Position numbers and translations under genes: made by a program. This document shows, piece after piece, positions 43,784-55,638 of a stretch of 64,000 nt of DNA. The stretch is taken from contig NC_068561.1 in the NCBI RefSeq assembly GCF_022201045.2, positions 25,612,501-25,676,500 of the forward strand. The letters are read 5' to 3'. Numbering within the stretch: the stretch's first letter is position 1; every line of letters begins with the position of its first letter. The notes beneath the pieces were generated by a model. The model made no database searches. It was not told where the DNA came from and saw only the letters and a list, made by a program, of their open reading frames with translations. Source of the stretch: Citrus sinensis (lineage: Eukaryota > Streptophyta > Magnoliopsida > Sapindales > Rutaceae).

Positions 43784-45531
43784 ATGGGCAGGTCACCTTG
43801 CTGTGACAAAGTTGGCTTGAAGAAAGGGCCGTGGACTCCTGAAGAAGATCAAAAACTCTTGGCTTACATTGAAGAGCATGGCCATGGAAGCTGGCGTGCC
43901 TTACCTGCGAAAGCCGGTGAGATTATATATATGATCATTATCACTTCCCCTAGCTAAAGGCTCTATACTAAATTTTATATTTAGTAAACTTTTCATCTCA
44001 TTTGCTTTCGTGAATTTTCAATTTTTCAGGGCTTCAAAGATGCGGCAAGAGCTGCAGGCTTAGATGGACCAATTATCTAAGACCTGATATTAAAAGGGGA
44101 AAGTTCAGTTTACAAGAAGAACAAACCATCATTCAACTTCATGCCCTTTTAGGAAATAGGTAACCCCAAAAAAAAAAAAAAATTCTTTGTAATCAGCATC
44201 AATCTCGTTGACATTCGTGACTGTCATTAACATTTCCAGTAGAATTTATTGTATGTTAATTGTACATACTTCTCTATAAATTTCTTTTTTTTTTTTGAAC
44301 CCTTTCTAGTGTGAGCAGATTCGAACCTCACTTTAATTAATCCGAAACCTTGCAATCTCAGAATTCTCGGTTGGTTTCAAATAAATTCAAAAGGAAACGA
44401 GGCACAGAAAAGAAAATGATTCAGTTTTCTCGTTGATACCTCAAACATTAAAATGAATGAGACATTTTTGTCTGCAGATGGCTACAGCATTGAGAATTGT
44501 TTGGTGGGAGTTGATGGTTTCTAGGGTTTTTTATTAATTTTTTTTAGGAAAATTTAAGCCTCTGTCTGCATTATGTTTTTTTTTCTTTTTCAAAAAAAGG
44601 TGCTTTAATTTGTCTTTTGGTGATCAGGTGGTCGGCAATAGCCACTCACTTGCCAAAAAGAACAGATAATGAGATAAAAAATTACTGGAACACGCATCTT
44701 AAGAAGAGGCTAGCTAAGATGGGGATTGATCCAGTTACCCACAAGCCAAAAAATGATGCTTTGCTTTCAAGCGACGGTCAAAACAAGAATTCTGCCAATC
44801 TTAGCCACATGGCTCAGTGGGAAAGTGCCAGGCTTGAAGCTGAAGCAAGACTTGTTCGAGAATCAAAGCTTCGTTCACATTCTTTTCAGCTAGGGTTAAT
44901 TCCTCCTCCTTCAGCTTCGGCTTCTGCTTCTTCATCTTCTGTTCCGCCTCCTGCTTCGGCTTCAGCTCAGTTCATTGTGAACAAAACTTCAGCTAATAAT
45001 TGGACTGGTATTGGTGGTGATCTTGAGTCTCCAACATCTACAGTCACTTTCTCTGAGAATAACAATAATAACAACTTGGCGCCGCCTATGATGATGAGTA
45101 TGATTGAGTTTGTGGGAAGTTCAGGATCATCTGATCATCAAGCTAGTTTGATCAAAGAAGAAGGTGAAAATAATAATTTGCAGAAAGATTGGAATAAATT
45201 AGGACTTGAAAATTCTTTATCATTTACTTCAAGTACTCTTCATCATCATGATATGGCAATTTCAATGGAAGCAGCGGCAGAAGGGCCATGGAATCCTGAT
45301 GAATCATTTCGGGTTAACAATAGTACAATGGAGGAGGGTTTCACTAATCTTTTGCTTAATGATTCCATCGGCGACCGGCCGAGCTTATCGGATAGTGGCA
45401 AGGACTCTGAGAATAGTGGCGGAGGTGATGGTGGTGATAGTGGCAGTGATTATTATCAAGATAACAAGAATTACTGGAACAGCATTCTCAATTTGGTGAA
45501 TTCATCTCCATCTACCTCACCAATGTTCTAA
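43784..45531 (+). CDS. MYB16: MIXTA-like R2R3-MYB transcription factor (MYB16/MYB106 type)
   Basis: Nuclear regulator of conical epidermal cell shape, trichome branching and cuticle formation in relatives. Exons 43784-43916, 44030-44159 and 44628-45531 join in phase to 388 residues, with the standard two R2R3-MYB intron positions. R2 starts [20 protein letters not shown] and R3 has [20 protein letters not shown] then [20 protein letters not shown]. The subgroup 9 motif [15 protein letters not shown] is at about residues 150-164 and defines the MIXTA-like group. The C-terminal half has Ala/Ser-rich ([10 protein letters not shown]) and Asn-rich runs, and ends [20 protein letters not shown]. The upstream frame start at 43742 is not [18 protein letters not shown] is the canonical start. 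MYB16 and MYB106 cannot be told apart confidently, and this may be the single co-orthologue of both. Confidence 0.93.
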
Positions 45532-47928
45532 GAGATATATAATAAGTTTCTGATCCAAGAATAATGAAGCCTGATCATTAATTCTTTTCCAATATTGTTG
45601 AACTAAAACACTATTGGGAATGTTTCTGCAGCTGCCAAAGAATTAGGGTTTTGTTGTTTCCACAGTTTAGTCATTTAATAGTTTATTCAAGTGTGAAAAA
45701 AGTCGCAGTGCTGCTCTGTTGCTTCTGTATTACTACTAGCTTTTGCATGAAAGCAAGAAATTACAAGTTCAAGTGAAATGTTCATAGCTCAACTATTATT
45801 GCACGTGTCTTGAGTGAAGTCAATGGCAATCTCCAAGTCTCCTTTTGCTTCTTCTTCTTCTTGTTTATTTTTTATTTTAAATAATCTTTGAAGTAGTCCA
45901 ATGGAGATCAAAATTGACTCCAGAGAAGTGTGTTTGAAGTGATCAGAGAGTTGCCAGAAGTAATTTTTCTTTGTGTATTTAAGACTACTAATTTCTGTAC
46001 AAATATTAATTTTGAGAGGTGCAATAAGAGATGTATTTATTGCAGACTTTATTGCTGTTGGTTTCATGTCACATTCTGCCCACAATCAAGAAAAATAATG
46101 ATTTTATATCAATGTGTGTGTGTGTTGCTGTTGATTTCATGTATATATATACTTTGAAAAAGCAATAATATAAAGAAAAATAAAATAGAAATTAAGTGAA
46201 GCTGCGACTTTTATGAGACGTCCATAGATTTGATGAATTGTCATGATAGTTCATAGAAATCTAAGGGGGAATTCCCAAGCTGATTCTTCTCTTTGATTTG
46301 GTGTAGCTGCATGCAGTCACTGAGTTTGAAATTAATGCATTAATGATAATGTTCATTTAATTTTGATAAAGTAATAAAGAAACTGAGTGTTTGGTTTATA
46401 TATACATATAAACGTACCATTCGTCGGTAGAAAATATGGGCACCAAACTAAGATTGTGACAACTTTGCATGCCCTAATTTTGGTGTGTCATGCTTTTGCT
46501 AAGCATTATTTCTTCACAGGTTCAATTATGGCTCGATAGGAATAGATTGATTATAGAGTTGGTAGCTTAGCAAATATATATCACGATTATGTCATACATA
46601 TTGAAAAATATTATTAACATCAATTTTTATTAAAATTCTATCGATGTGAAAGACTTATCTTTAATATATATCAAGTCTTACTTTATTTATAGCTTAAGTT
46701 TTTGGGGTTAAATATTTTTTAAAATATATATAGTATAAAAATCATGTCTGGTGTTTTGAATCGATCAAGAATTATTTTTTGGACCTCATCTCGGCGCCTT
46801 TGAATCGATTAAAAATTAAGATTCTCTCTTGATTTAAGTGTTTTTTTTTTTTATCAAATCCACTTAATTTCTATAGTTGTTAAGATTCGTAGTTTTCAAT
46901 ATTTATAAGTGACTTTTATTAAATTAGACCATTCAAATACATGTGTAGAGTCGTTTTTAACAATCCCTAGAAACTATTGTATTAATTTGATTGAGAATAT
47001 AGATATGATTTGGACTTCTTGTAATTTTGTGCGTGTGCCCACGGAAGATGTGCTCGAATATTTGTCAACAAGTTATATTCAATTAAGGAAATATGTTTAT
47101 ACTCTAGCAGCGTTGTTGAGCTTTCCATGAAATTAATTTTTTTTTTCTTTTTCCATTTCGTGTAGCTGCTTATACACTTGATATTTTCTTGACCCTCGAA
47201 ATTTGGCAATACTTATGTCTTTAATTAAAGGCTACATCTTTTGCATTACCTAGACATATAATTTGCTTAATACATATGATGAAGTTAATTAAGAATATAT
47301 CTCTTGTGATCACCAACACCTAAGACTCGAGATTTTGAATGAACGAGTTTTATTAAGACAAAAGAAGTGATTAATTAGGTAAGTTAATAAATTAATTAAA
47401 ATTTGAAATCTTTTGAGTTTGAAATTGTTGTCCCTTAACGCACACATTTAGGGAGTATAATGTTGTTGTGGATTCTCTAGTTAACCTAATTAGGGTCCGA
47501 TTTTGAGTTTGACTACATGCTCCACTAATTAACTTTCATTATTTGCTAGTGTTGTCGGGGTTCAGCTCAATTTCAGGTTCTATCATCTTTCTCTACATCA
47601 TGCACGTCATAATTCTAGTATTAATTGGCACGTCATATGCTGAGATTTTGTAAGAACAGCTACTGTAGGGATTGTAAGAAGGCATGCACGTCTGTGCAGC
47701 GTCCTTCATGTACATTTATTTAAAGAACAAGTGCATGCATGGGTCAAGTAGAAAAGGGAGCTTTTAGTTTTGCCCTGCAGCTGAAGCAAATCATCGGTCG
47801 ATCCACCGGCTGACAGTCAAAATTTTCAATGTGGTGGTCCCCATGTATCATTTGAGTTGATTCTATTAACATCTTTTAGTGTTTTTTTTTTCTTTTTAAT
47901 AAATTATTACATCCCTTATATATATATA
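45532..47928. other. MYB 3' UTR and AT-rich spacer
   Basis: 3' UTR probably to about 46100. No gene recognised beyond it. Short frames at 45789-46085, 46909-47130 and 46982-47209 look like chance. Confidence 0.4.
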
Positions 47929-48130
47929 GAGTAGTGATACAACCACAAACTCTTGTATAAATTTATTTTGTACAAACTGATATGACATTAATTCATTGGT
48001 TAAATGAAAATATAAAATAATAAAAATAAATCATGTGGGTCAAGTGATATTTAATTCAACCAATTTTATCATGCTATATAAGTTTGTACAAAATAAATTT
48101 GTACAAGAGTTTGTAGCTATATCATTACTC
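47929..48130. mobile_element. MITE copy 1 of an inverted pair
   Basis: Starts GAGTAGTGATACAACCACAA and ends TAGCTATATCATTACTC, inverted to each other, with CAAACTCTTGTA (left) against TACAAGAGTTTG (right). About 202 bp, non-coding. TATATA precedes it, and the exact target duplication cannot be fixed because of the TA-rich flank. Confidence 0.65.
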
Positions 48131-48144
48131 AATATTATATATAA

Positions 48145-48331
48145 GAGTAATGATATAGTTATAAACTCTTGTACAAATTGATATAGCATGATAAAATTAG
48201 TTGAATTAAATATCTTTTGGCTCACATGATTTATTTATATTATTTTATACTTTCATTCAACCAATAAATTAAAGTCACGTCACTTTATATAAGATAAATT
48301 TATATAAGAATTTATACTTATATCGTCACTC
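48145..48331. mobile_element. MITE copy 2 of the inverted pair
   Basis: Starts GAGTAATGATATAGTTATAA and ends TACTTATATCGTCACTC. Its reverse complement aligns with copy 1 through the interior (ATGATAAAATTAGTTGAATT against AATTCAACCAATTTTATCAT). It is separated from copy 1 by 14 AT-rich bases. More diverged at its right end. About 187 bp. Confidence 0.65.
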
Positions 48332-51300
48332 ATAGAATATTTTGTATATTACAAGCTTTACATTTTCGTTTTCACTTTCACAACACAACCTTTGTAGTTT
48401 GAACCCATCACAATTTAACAATGATCAGACGTAGGTTGTAACTGACTATGTAGATCATACTATAAAATGTTATTGATGGATAATGCATTGTAATAAACGA
48501 CAACTGAATAAACTATTAAAGCTGAGCAACATACAAACAAGGATAAAATAAGTGCACCCGAGATATTGTTTTTAAATGATACTTCTACCTATCTCGGTGC
48601 TTATCAATAGAGATATTATTTTTCAAATTACCCTTATTCTTCGTATCAATCGATATAATTAGGGTAGATTTACACTCAAGGGATTGTGGGTAATTAAGGC
48701 CGCTTAAAAATATTTTTTTTTAAAATTTTTTGAAAATATATATGTGGGCTAAGATGTTGATATTGAAATTAATTTTATAATTTATTATTTTTTATTATAA
48801 CGTGTTGCCTCCTCCTATGAATCAAATTTTTGGATCCGCCTTTTTCTGTCTCCAACCCATTACTCACTTACCTCTGTAAATTTTCATATAAAATCTCTGA
48901 AAACTTTAAATCAAGAAGAAAAGATATTATGTCTGACAAAATTTAATTTAAAAAAAAAAAAGAAAAAGAAAGAAGCCACCGATGCATGCTTATGTGCTTT
49001 TGTAGTAGACGATCGATTGAATGACAAAAAACCATCTTTGATTTTAAAAAAAAAAAAAAAATCCAAATCACTGGTCACCTGGTGCAGTCTTGTCAAGAAT
49101 ACTTTTGCATGCAAAATTACCAGAAAAAATTAAACCTCGCGAAACATATCTACATGGGAAGTCAGTCTCGTCGTCACAAATTGAGAATTTGCAGAATAAA
49201 ATAAAAATAAAAATAGGAAAAGATAAAATGTTATTTTCCCATTAAATGAATGGATAATGAAGCCAGCTGTGTTGATAGTGGTGGAGCAATAATAATAATA
49301 ATAATAATAGTGAAATTTTTGGCCCCGTTTGAAAGCAAAAATTACATTAAATTAAAAGTACACACACATCAACTGATCCTTTCTTTCATTCATTCTACTG
49401 CTCTCACTTTTGTGCGTACACGAACATTTATTTCACCACACAATGCTCGATTGCTCATCACATGGGTCATAAATTTTCCTCGACTGCGCCCAACTGTACT
49501 TATTTAATGAGCTTTTTTTGGCTTCCCTCTTCCCTCTTCGACATTTATGCATGTCCCCTGCTTTCAGCCACCAAAACAAAAAAAAGAAAAAAAAGAAAAA
49601 AAAAAGAAAAAAAGGAAAATCCCATACCCACACCCCTGCATTTCAGCCTAATAATACCTCACACTACTACCTCTTAATTTTTTTAGAAACGTCCCAATAC
49701 TTCCTTCTTCTTTACTTTTTTTTTTTAAATCCTTCTACTTTTCCCCGAATAGGTTTATTACGTATGCAAACCATTAACGCATAAAGGGTATTGGAGTATT
49801 GGAGTATTTTCCATGTCCACTCACTAATGCATTGGCTATATTTTCGCAAGTCCAACTCCAACTTTTGTACCATTGCTTGCTTGTTGAATGCAGCCCGTGG
49901 CTTCGGTTTCTTGTGAAATTAAATGCGATAATAAATAGATAGCGACAAATTAAATGTCAAAGAAAGTGAAAAATTGCGGAAAGAAACCATGCTATGTATC
50001 TGTCATCGTTCCTCCAAGGAAAGAATAAATACACTATTTTACTGTATATTGTTTTCTGAAAAGAGTACAACTGTTAAAATTGTTTTGGATAAACTTTTGT
50101 ATGAACTAATTAACATTAGTTTTTTATTTCTTTTTTCTTTTTAAATTTTATACAGGTATATATTTTATATTTTTAAAAAAAAAAAAAAAAAAAAAAACAA
50201 GAACAAGTAAGGAGTGAGTGAGCACTCTGAATAACTACGAATTCCCAAGATGAAGTGAATGATTTTAGCTGGCTAGGTAAATGATTGAATAAAAAATCAG
50301 CCACTTTTATGGATAAAGGTCAAATTCTGTTCTAAAGATACGTTTAAAAATAAATATGGAAAATTAAACGTTTACGGACACAGCAGCAGAGTTTTCAACT
50401 TCAACATCAAGATTTTTTTTTTTTTTTGCTACTTGGGAAGGCATTTAACTCATCTATCCATTCATTTGGATTTAATTTCTGAAAAAAGAAAACGGAAATA
50501 AAAGCAATCATTATTGCTTTCGAAGAAATTCAATTCAATTCAATTGAAAGCTCTTTAAATTAATCTAATAATCAAAGTAGTTGTTCAAACGTCAAAGACA
50601 TCTTGTTGAAGATTTGACTAATTTTTATTTTTATTTTTTTAAGGCCACCGATTTAAATTCAAACTAATTATCGACAAATTAATCAAAATGGGCCATCTTA
50701 TTATACAACTAATTTAGAAAAAGAAGCACTTTATCGAGAATTATGTCCTCCTCGAATAAAAGTCCTGTTCAGTTCAACCAATTAGTAATAAATGCTCGCC
50801 CGTCTTTGAGAAAACTGCGACTCCCAAGGACTACCGAGAAATTAACAGATCATCATATCTTTATAAGTTTATACACTCACTAAAAAGGAACCCCAAACAT
50901 CAAGTAGTTTTGGGCTTGTTTCTAATAGGCCTGATGACTCCAAACGAAGACATAATATACCCATATGATCCTGAGTGAAAGGCCTGGACAATCTAGGAAA
51001 CCCATTTGTCTGTCTGAACTCCGAAAACTACACACATGGCACATGCTAACAAACAAATCCTACGGATGCTTTTTATGTCGACAACATGTTCAAATTTCAA
51101 AACTAAAAAGTATTGATAGCAATGATGACATGTCATATATATATATATATATATATATGATATTTATCTCGGATTTGTATCCTCTCCTAACCTAATTTTT
51201 CCTAATCTTTGTAGGAGATTTAGACACGTGATAATTAAATAATTATATGGACAATATTAGATCTATTCTTGAATTTCTTTAATAATCACAAAAAGTTGCC

Positions 51301-51557
51301 ATTTTTTTAAATTTGTATTCTATGGACAATACAAGATTTCAACATAATAAAAGAAAGAGATTGGGCAATGTCAGCGATTGTTTTAGTATTATTTGTTCTA
51401 TTGTTGTTGCTGCCTAAATCCAATCCAATCCAAAGCTAATCGTTGTGATATATATATATATATTCCTACATGCATGGTTTCTACTTTTGTGCTAGTATTT
51501 AATGCTAAAAATTAATTATAACCTAATATTTGTATTTCTTTATTTTCTCATATCACA

Positions 51558-51561
<4 letters not shown>

Positions 51562-51603
<42 letters not shown>
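51562..51603. repeat. (AT)n microsatellite
   Basis: About 21 uninterrupted AT units; the longest dinucleotide repeat in the window. Confidence 0.95.
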
Positions 51604-51607
<4 letters not shown>

Positions 51608-52612
51608 GTGCTTTGGGATGAAATGAAATGGACTGTTGCTGGGGACGTTTTAAAGAAACAGGGTATTTAGCATCATGGTATTTGCTGGGGACGTTTTAAT
51701 TATTAAAGAAATTATTTAATTACTAAATCTCCTATAAAGATTAACAAAGATTAGATTAGGATCCGAATCCGAATCCGTTTATCTCTGCTTCGATGATTCC
51801 ATATATAATATTTGTGTGCGCGAAGCAGAAGAAGAAGCAGATCGATTGGAGAAAATTAAAGTGGGAAAGGAAAGAGATAAAAGAATGTAAGGGCATGAAC
51901 AGGCAGCAAAAACACGTCGAACAAGTTGAAGCTGCAAAGCGCATCCCTTTCTTTTGGCTTTCATTTTCTGCACATTCAATAAGATTAGGCGACCGAGAAC
52001 TCCATTATTCACTCTCGGTGCCTCAGTACTTGTGCATTCTGCAGTTGATAATTGCTACTTAACCAAATCTAAAACCAAAAATTAAAAAAAAAAAAAAAAG
52101 AAAACTAAAAGTGAAGTGGGTATTTATATTCACAATAATAGCGAATAATAAAAGTATGTAACCCACCCTCAGCTTACAAGCAGTAAGAGCAGCTGCATTT
52201 GCTGAAGTTTCTGGAAAGGGTTATTACTTAAAATTTGTTGGATTGGAACGGCGACTCTACGCATAGACGAAGGGCCAAGGAATTAGAGACTTGACTATAT
52301 ATGAGAGAGACTGGTGAGGGCTTGTGACGTTATTAGGGTTTTGGGTGTATGATTCATCTCTGCCGTTGGACTTTCCTTTTCTAAATCAACGGTGTGCTGC
52401 ATGCGATCGCGTTATTATAGTATAAAATTTTGTCGCGCTTCGGATTAATTTGAAACTTGTGCAAATTAATAACTATTTAATTAATTGCTGCAGAATCACA
52501 AGAGTTTCACAGCGTGTTTCGTGCTTCTAATATGTCATCAGTGAGTCGAACATAAATTAATAAATAACTTGATTGGCTTCTAATCGAGGGCGGCGTACTT
52601 TGTTGTCAGGAA

Positions 52613-52793
52613 AAATTTTAGAATACATATGAGGTATCATATCAGATATACAATAAATAAATAAAGTCATGACATGTGTGATTTATTTTTAAAAATTGTC
52701 GTGTAAGTGGTGATTGTATTAAATTCAACTACACATGTCATTCATACATCAATTAATTATAATACATCTAATGTATTTTAAAAGTTCTCTTTT
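52613..52793. mobile_element. Possible MITE with about 27-bp imperfect terminal inverted repeats
   Basis: Left TTTTAGAATACATATGAGGT against the complement of right TTTTAAAATACATTAGATGT. No clear target duplication. Non-coding. Confidence 0.35.
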
Positions 52794-54232
52794 ATTAGAT
52801 TAGAATACACTAATGAAAAATTACTTCATCTTAATTTATATTGATCCGTCGTTAAACTGTTAAAAAGGAAAAAAAAAATTATAAAAACCTTGGAATTAAT
52901 AAGAGTCGTAAAGATATTTACATGTTGTTTAAGAAAATCATCACACTAAATTTAATCACAACGTTTTACAGGCCTTTATTGAGAAGCATCTTTGATGCCT
53001 CATATTGAAGTCAAAAGTCACAAAAGGCTGCTTTGAAGTTAAGTCTGTAGTTTTGAACTAACGGTCAAATTATTCAATGAACAATGCAAATGAGAACGGT
53101 AAATTTCCAAAACATATGCATCATTAGCAGAGGCATTCGCCTGTGACTGTGAGCATCTTTTACTGCACAGTATATACCCTTCAGAAAAAGTAGATGATAT
53201 ACTACAAGATTTTCGAGTCAAGATCCACGGCACGGGAGATGGTGGATAATTGTGTTGTGTGTGGTCCACGGGCCACGATTCTATCTCAAATCTTGATACG
53301 TGTGCAGTTACACACTTCGCTTGATCTTGATCCTCACTTTGTATGCACATGGCTATTAAGACATTATCAATTATAACTTTCTTGTCAATAATCTAAACAA
53401 ACCATGTGTCATACAAGAGACGTGAAACGAAATGTCGCCGATAGTAAATGAAAGAAATCCATCCCCCCCCCCTCTTCTTCTTTAAACATGACAGAACGGA
53501 CGTCGCTGGCTTTTGCTACAAAACAATCGTATCAGTTGTATATATTAGTGTACAGACAATCATCAAATTGCATATAAACCAAATAATGACAACTCGGTTA
53601 AATAAATTAATCAACCAACGAAGACCCACCAATAAACCACGCATAGATAATGCTTTCCGATGTTGCGTTGCCTTGTTTGAATATACTAGGACCGCAATGA
53701 ATGCAGTGGCGTCTTTTCGTTTTATCTTTTGGCCTTTTTCCTCAAAAAGTAACAATTGGTGTCCAGTGAATCAGAGGCACCATCCATCTCAATAGTTCTG
53801 ATTCATTTACGGTTAGTAGTGGGTTTAGGTTCTTGTACTCCTCATCTCTTTGTGGATGTAAAAAAAAAGGCCATGTCTAGTCGCAAATTTGTTACCTCAA
53901 AATTCTTCTAAGAAACTATTGTTTTTTGGATTACGCCTCAGGTTTGCATAGAAATATTCTTCGATATTCAATCAATCCACTCATATTGTTTTCTTATTTT
54001 TCCCAAAATTTGCATGATTATTTACGTAAAAGACAAATAATATTATCCTGTTAATAAGATAATTCCCTTATATTATATAATTAAGTTTCATGCAATACAA
54101 TTGTTTCGAGTTATTTCTACAATGAGTGTAAATTATCTTGAATTAATGCATCGCCCAAATTACCATTTATAGACGTATGATTAATGTATTTCATATTTTA
54201 TGTTTGTACATATTGTTGGATGGGGACTTGAC

Positions 54233-54255
54233 TAGCTTACAGAATCTGTAAGCTA
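54233..54255. repeat. Perfect 23-bp palindrome with a repeated core
   Basis: TAGCTTACAGA, A, TCTGTAAGCTA: 11-bp arms about a single base. The core TTACAGAATCTGTA recurs at about 54339-54352, roughly 100 bases on. The segment 54240-54460 is GC-richer than its surroundings. Confidence 0.75.
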
Positions 54256-55333
54256 CGGACTGCAGCATCAGCCGTTGGATGTGGAGTGAGAAACTAAACA
54301 ATAGAGGATCGGATGATGGGATGACGGGAGATGTTTGTTACAGAATCTGTACCATAGACCGGTCCCGTTGATGGTACCAACTGTAACATTCTGAGTGAGC
54401 AAATTCAGTGTTGGACTTCGTGTCATTGTGGGCACCCCAACGGACCCTAACAGGGATAAAAGTTGTAAACAACTTGACCACCTGAGCATCTTTATGTAGT
54501 ACAGAGGGTATATTCCTTTCTATTGCCTATTATCGACACAACACCCAGCCAACTCAGTACTCAATTAGGTGAGTATTTGGTTTTTTTTGTTATTATAAAT
54601 ATACAGAAGTCAACAAAAGTGGGCACCTTCGCAAGTTAAGTCTTTACAATAATATTGTAAATAGAAAGGTGGAACATACATTTACATATTATTATGCCAA
54701 ATAACATACACCAATAATGATAAGAAGAAACTTATATATCTAAATAAATATTGATTATTCGAAAAATCAATAAGTTTCCAAATACAAATTTTAAGTTGTG
54801 AAAATAATAATATTTAAGACACTTTTTTATTGAAAAACATCAAACTTTAAAATGAAACTTTAATTCAAAGTTACAAGCTTGAAAAAAAAAATGAGCGTAA
54901 GTATGTTATAAATCATGTTCCATAAATCCACAAATTAAGGAATCAGTTGACAATTTAAATTTAACTTATTTAAAATTATGGTAGTTAAAATATAAAGAAA
55001 ATAATTAAATACAAATATTAATATTGAGATATGGTAACAAATTATTTATATGAAGGGACATTGAAATTGTACTCAAAATAAATGCTTTAATGAGTGAACA
55101 ATATTACTATATCTTATTAATCAAACACATTAATTTTGATGACGATGCCTTATTCTACCGTATTATGTCGTTGTGTTGTCACAAAGTGGGCAATGCACTT
55201 CTTACACAAATTATTAAAAAATAAAAATACGAAAATAGAATAACAGCTTGTTAAGTTGTAACACTTTGACTGGACTTCCTTGTCTTACCATCTAACTAAT
55301 TACCTTTGACTAATCTAATTACACACACCTAAT

Positions 55334-55339
55334 TATAAA
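55334..55339 (+). promoter_or_regulatory. Candidate TATA box of the CGS gene
   Basis: TATAAA in CCTAATTATAAACAGAACC, 305 bases upstream of the start codon, implying a leader of roughly 270 bases, in keeping with the long 5' UTR known for plant CGS. Confidence 0.4.
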
Positions 55340-55638
55340 CAGAACCCGTGTAAGATTAGCAATAATGTGCTCCGTCGCGGTACCATCCAAAAATCTACAG
55401 CCAACCAGTCTCCGTCCACCACGTCATCCACCAACCCTCTGACACAACCTTAACCTAACCCCAGTTAAATTTAATTCCAGTGATTGCCCGCAAACACTCT
55501 AAATTAGGAAAACGACAATGCAAAGCGCATTTAAAGGACGTAAACCTCGTCGCATATGATCTCCAAATTCATTTCTTGACTTGTGTTCTTATCATAGAAG
55601 ACCGAGAGAGCAAAGCCGCCGTTCAATACGACGTCGTA

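Larger units (their letters stand above)
48332..55333. other. Gene-poor AT-rich stretch between MYB and CGS
   Basis: About 7 kb with no recognised gene. Contains a long (AT)n run at 51562-51603, a shorter one at 51135-51158, poly-A tracts (48951-48971, 50177-50197) and a candidate inverted-repeat element at 52613-52793. Frames at 49250-49507, 51793-52062, 53039-53350, 53448-53795 and 54268-54489 show no family motif. Confidence 0.4.

Noticed and set aside
44281-44400. Possible SINE in MYB intron 2 (GATTCGAACCTC)
   Set aside because: No target duplication, tail or second promoter box was found.
51793-52062. 89-codon plus frame rich in Lys and Glu
   Set aside because: No family motif, no plausible homologue recalled; likely chance in purine-rich DNA.
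55480-55638. N-terminal extension of the CGS reading frame by 53 codons
   Set aside because: The extension starts at GTG, not ATG, and MAVSSCSS at 55639 matches the known start of plant CGS; the extra codons are 5' UTR.
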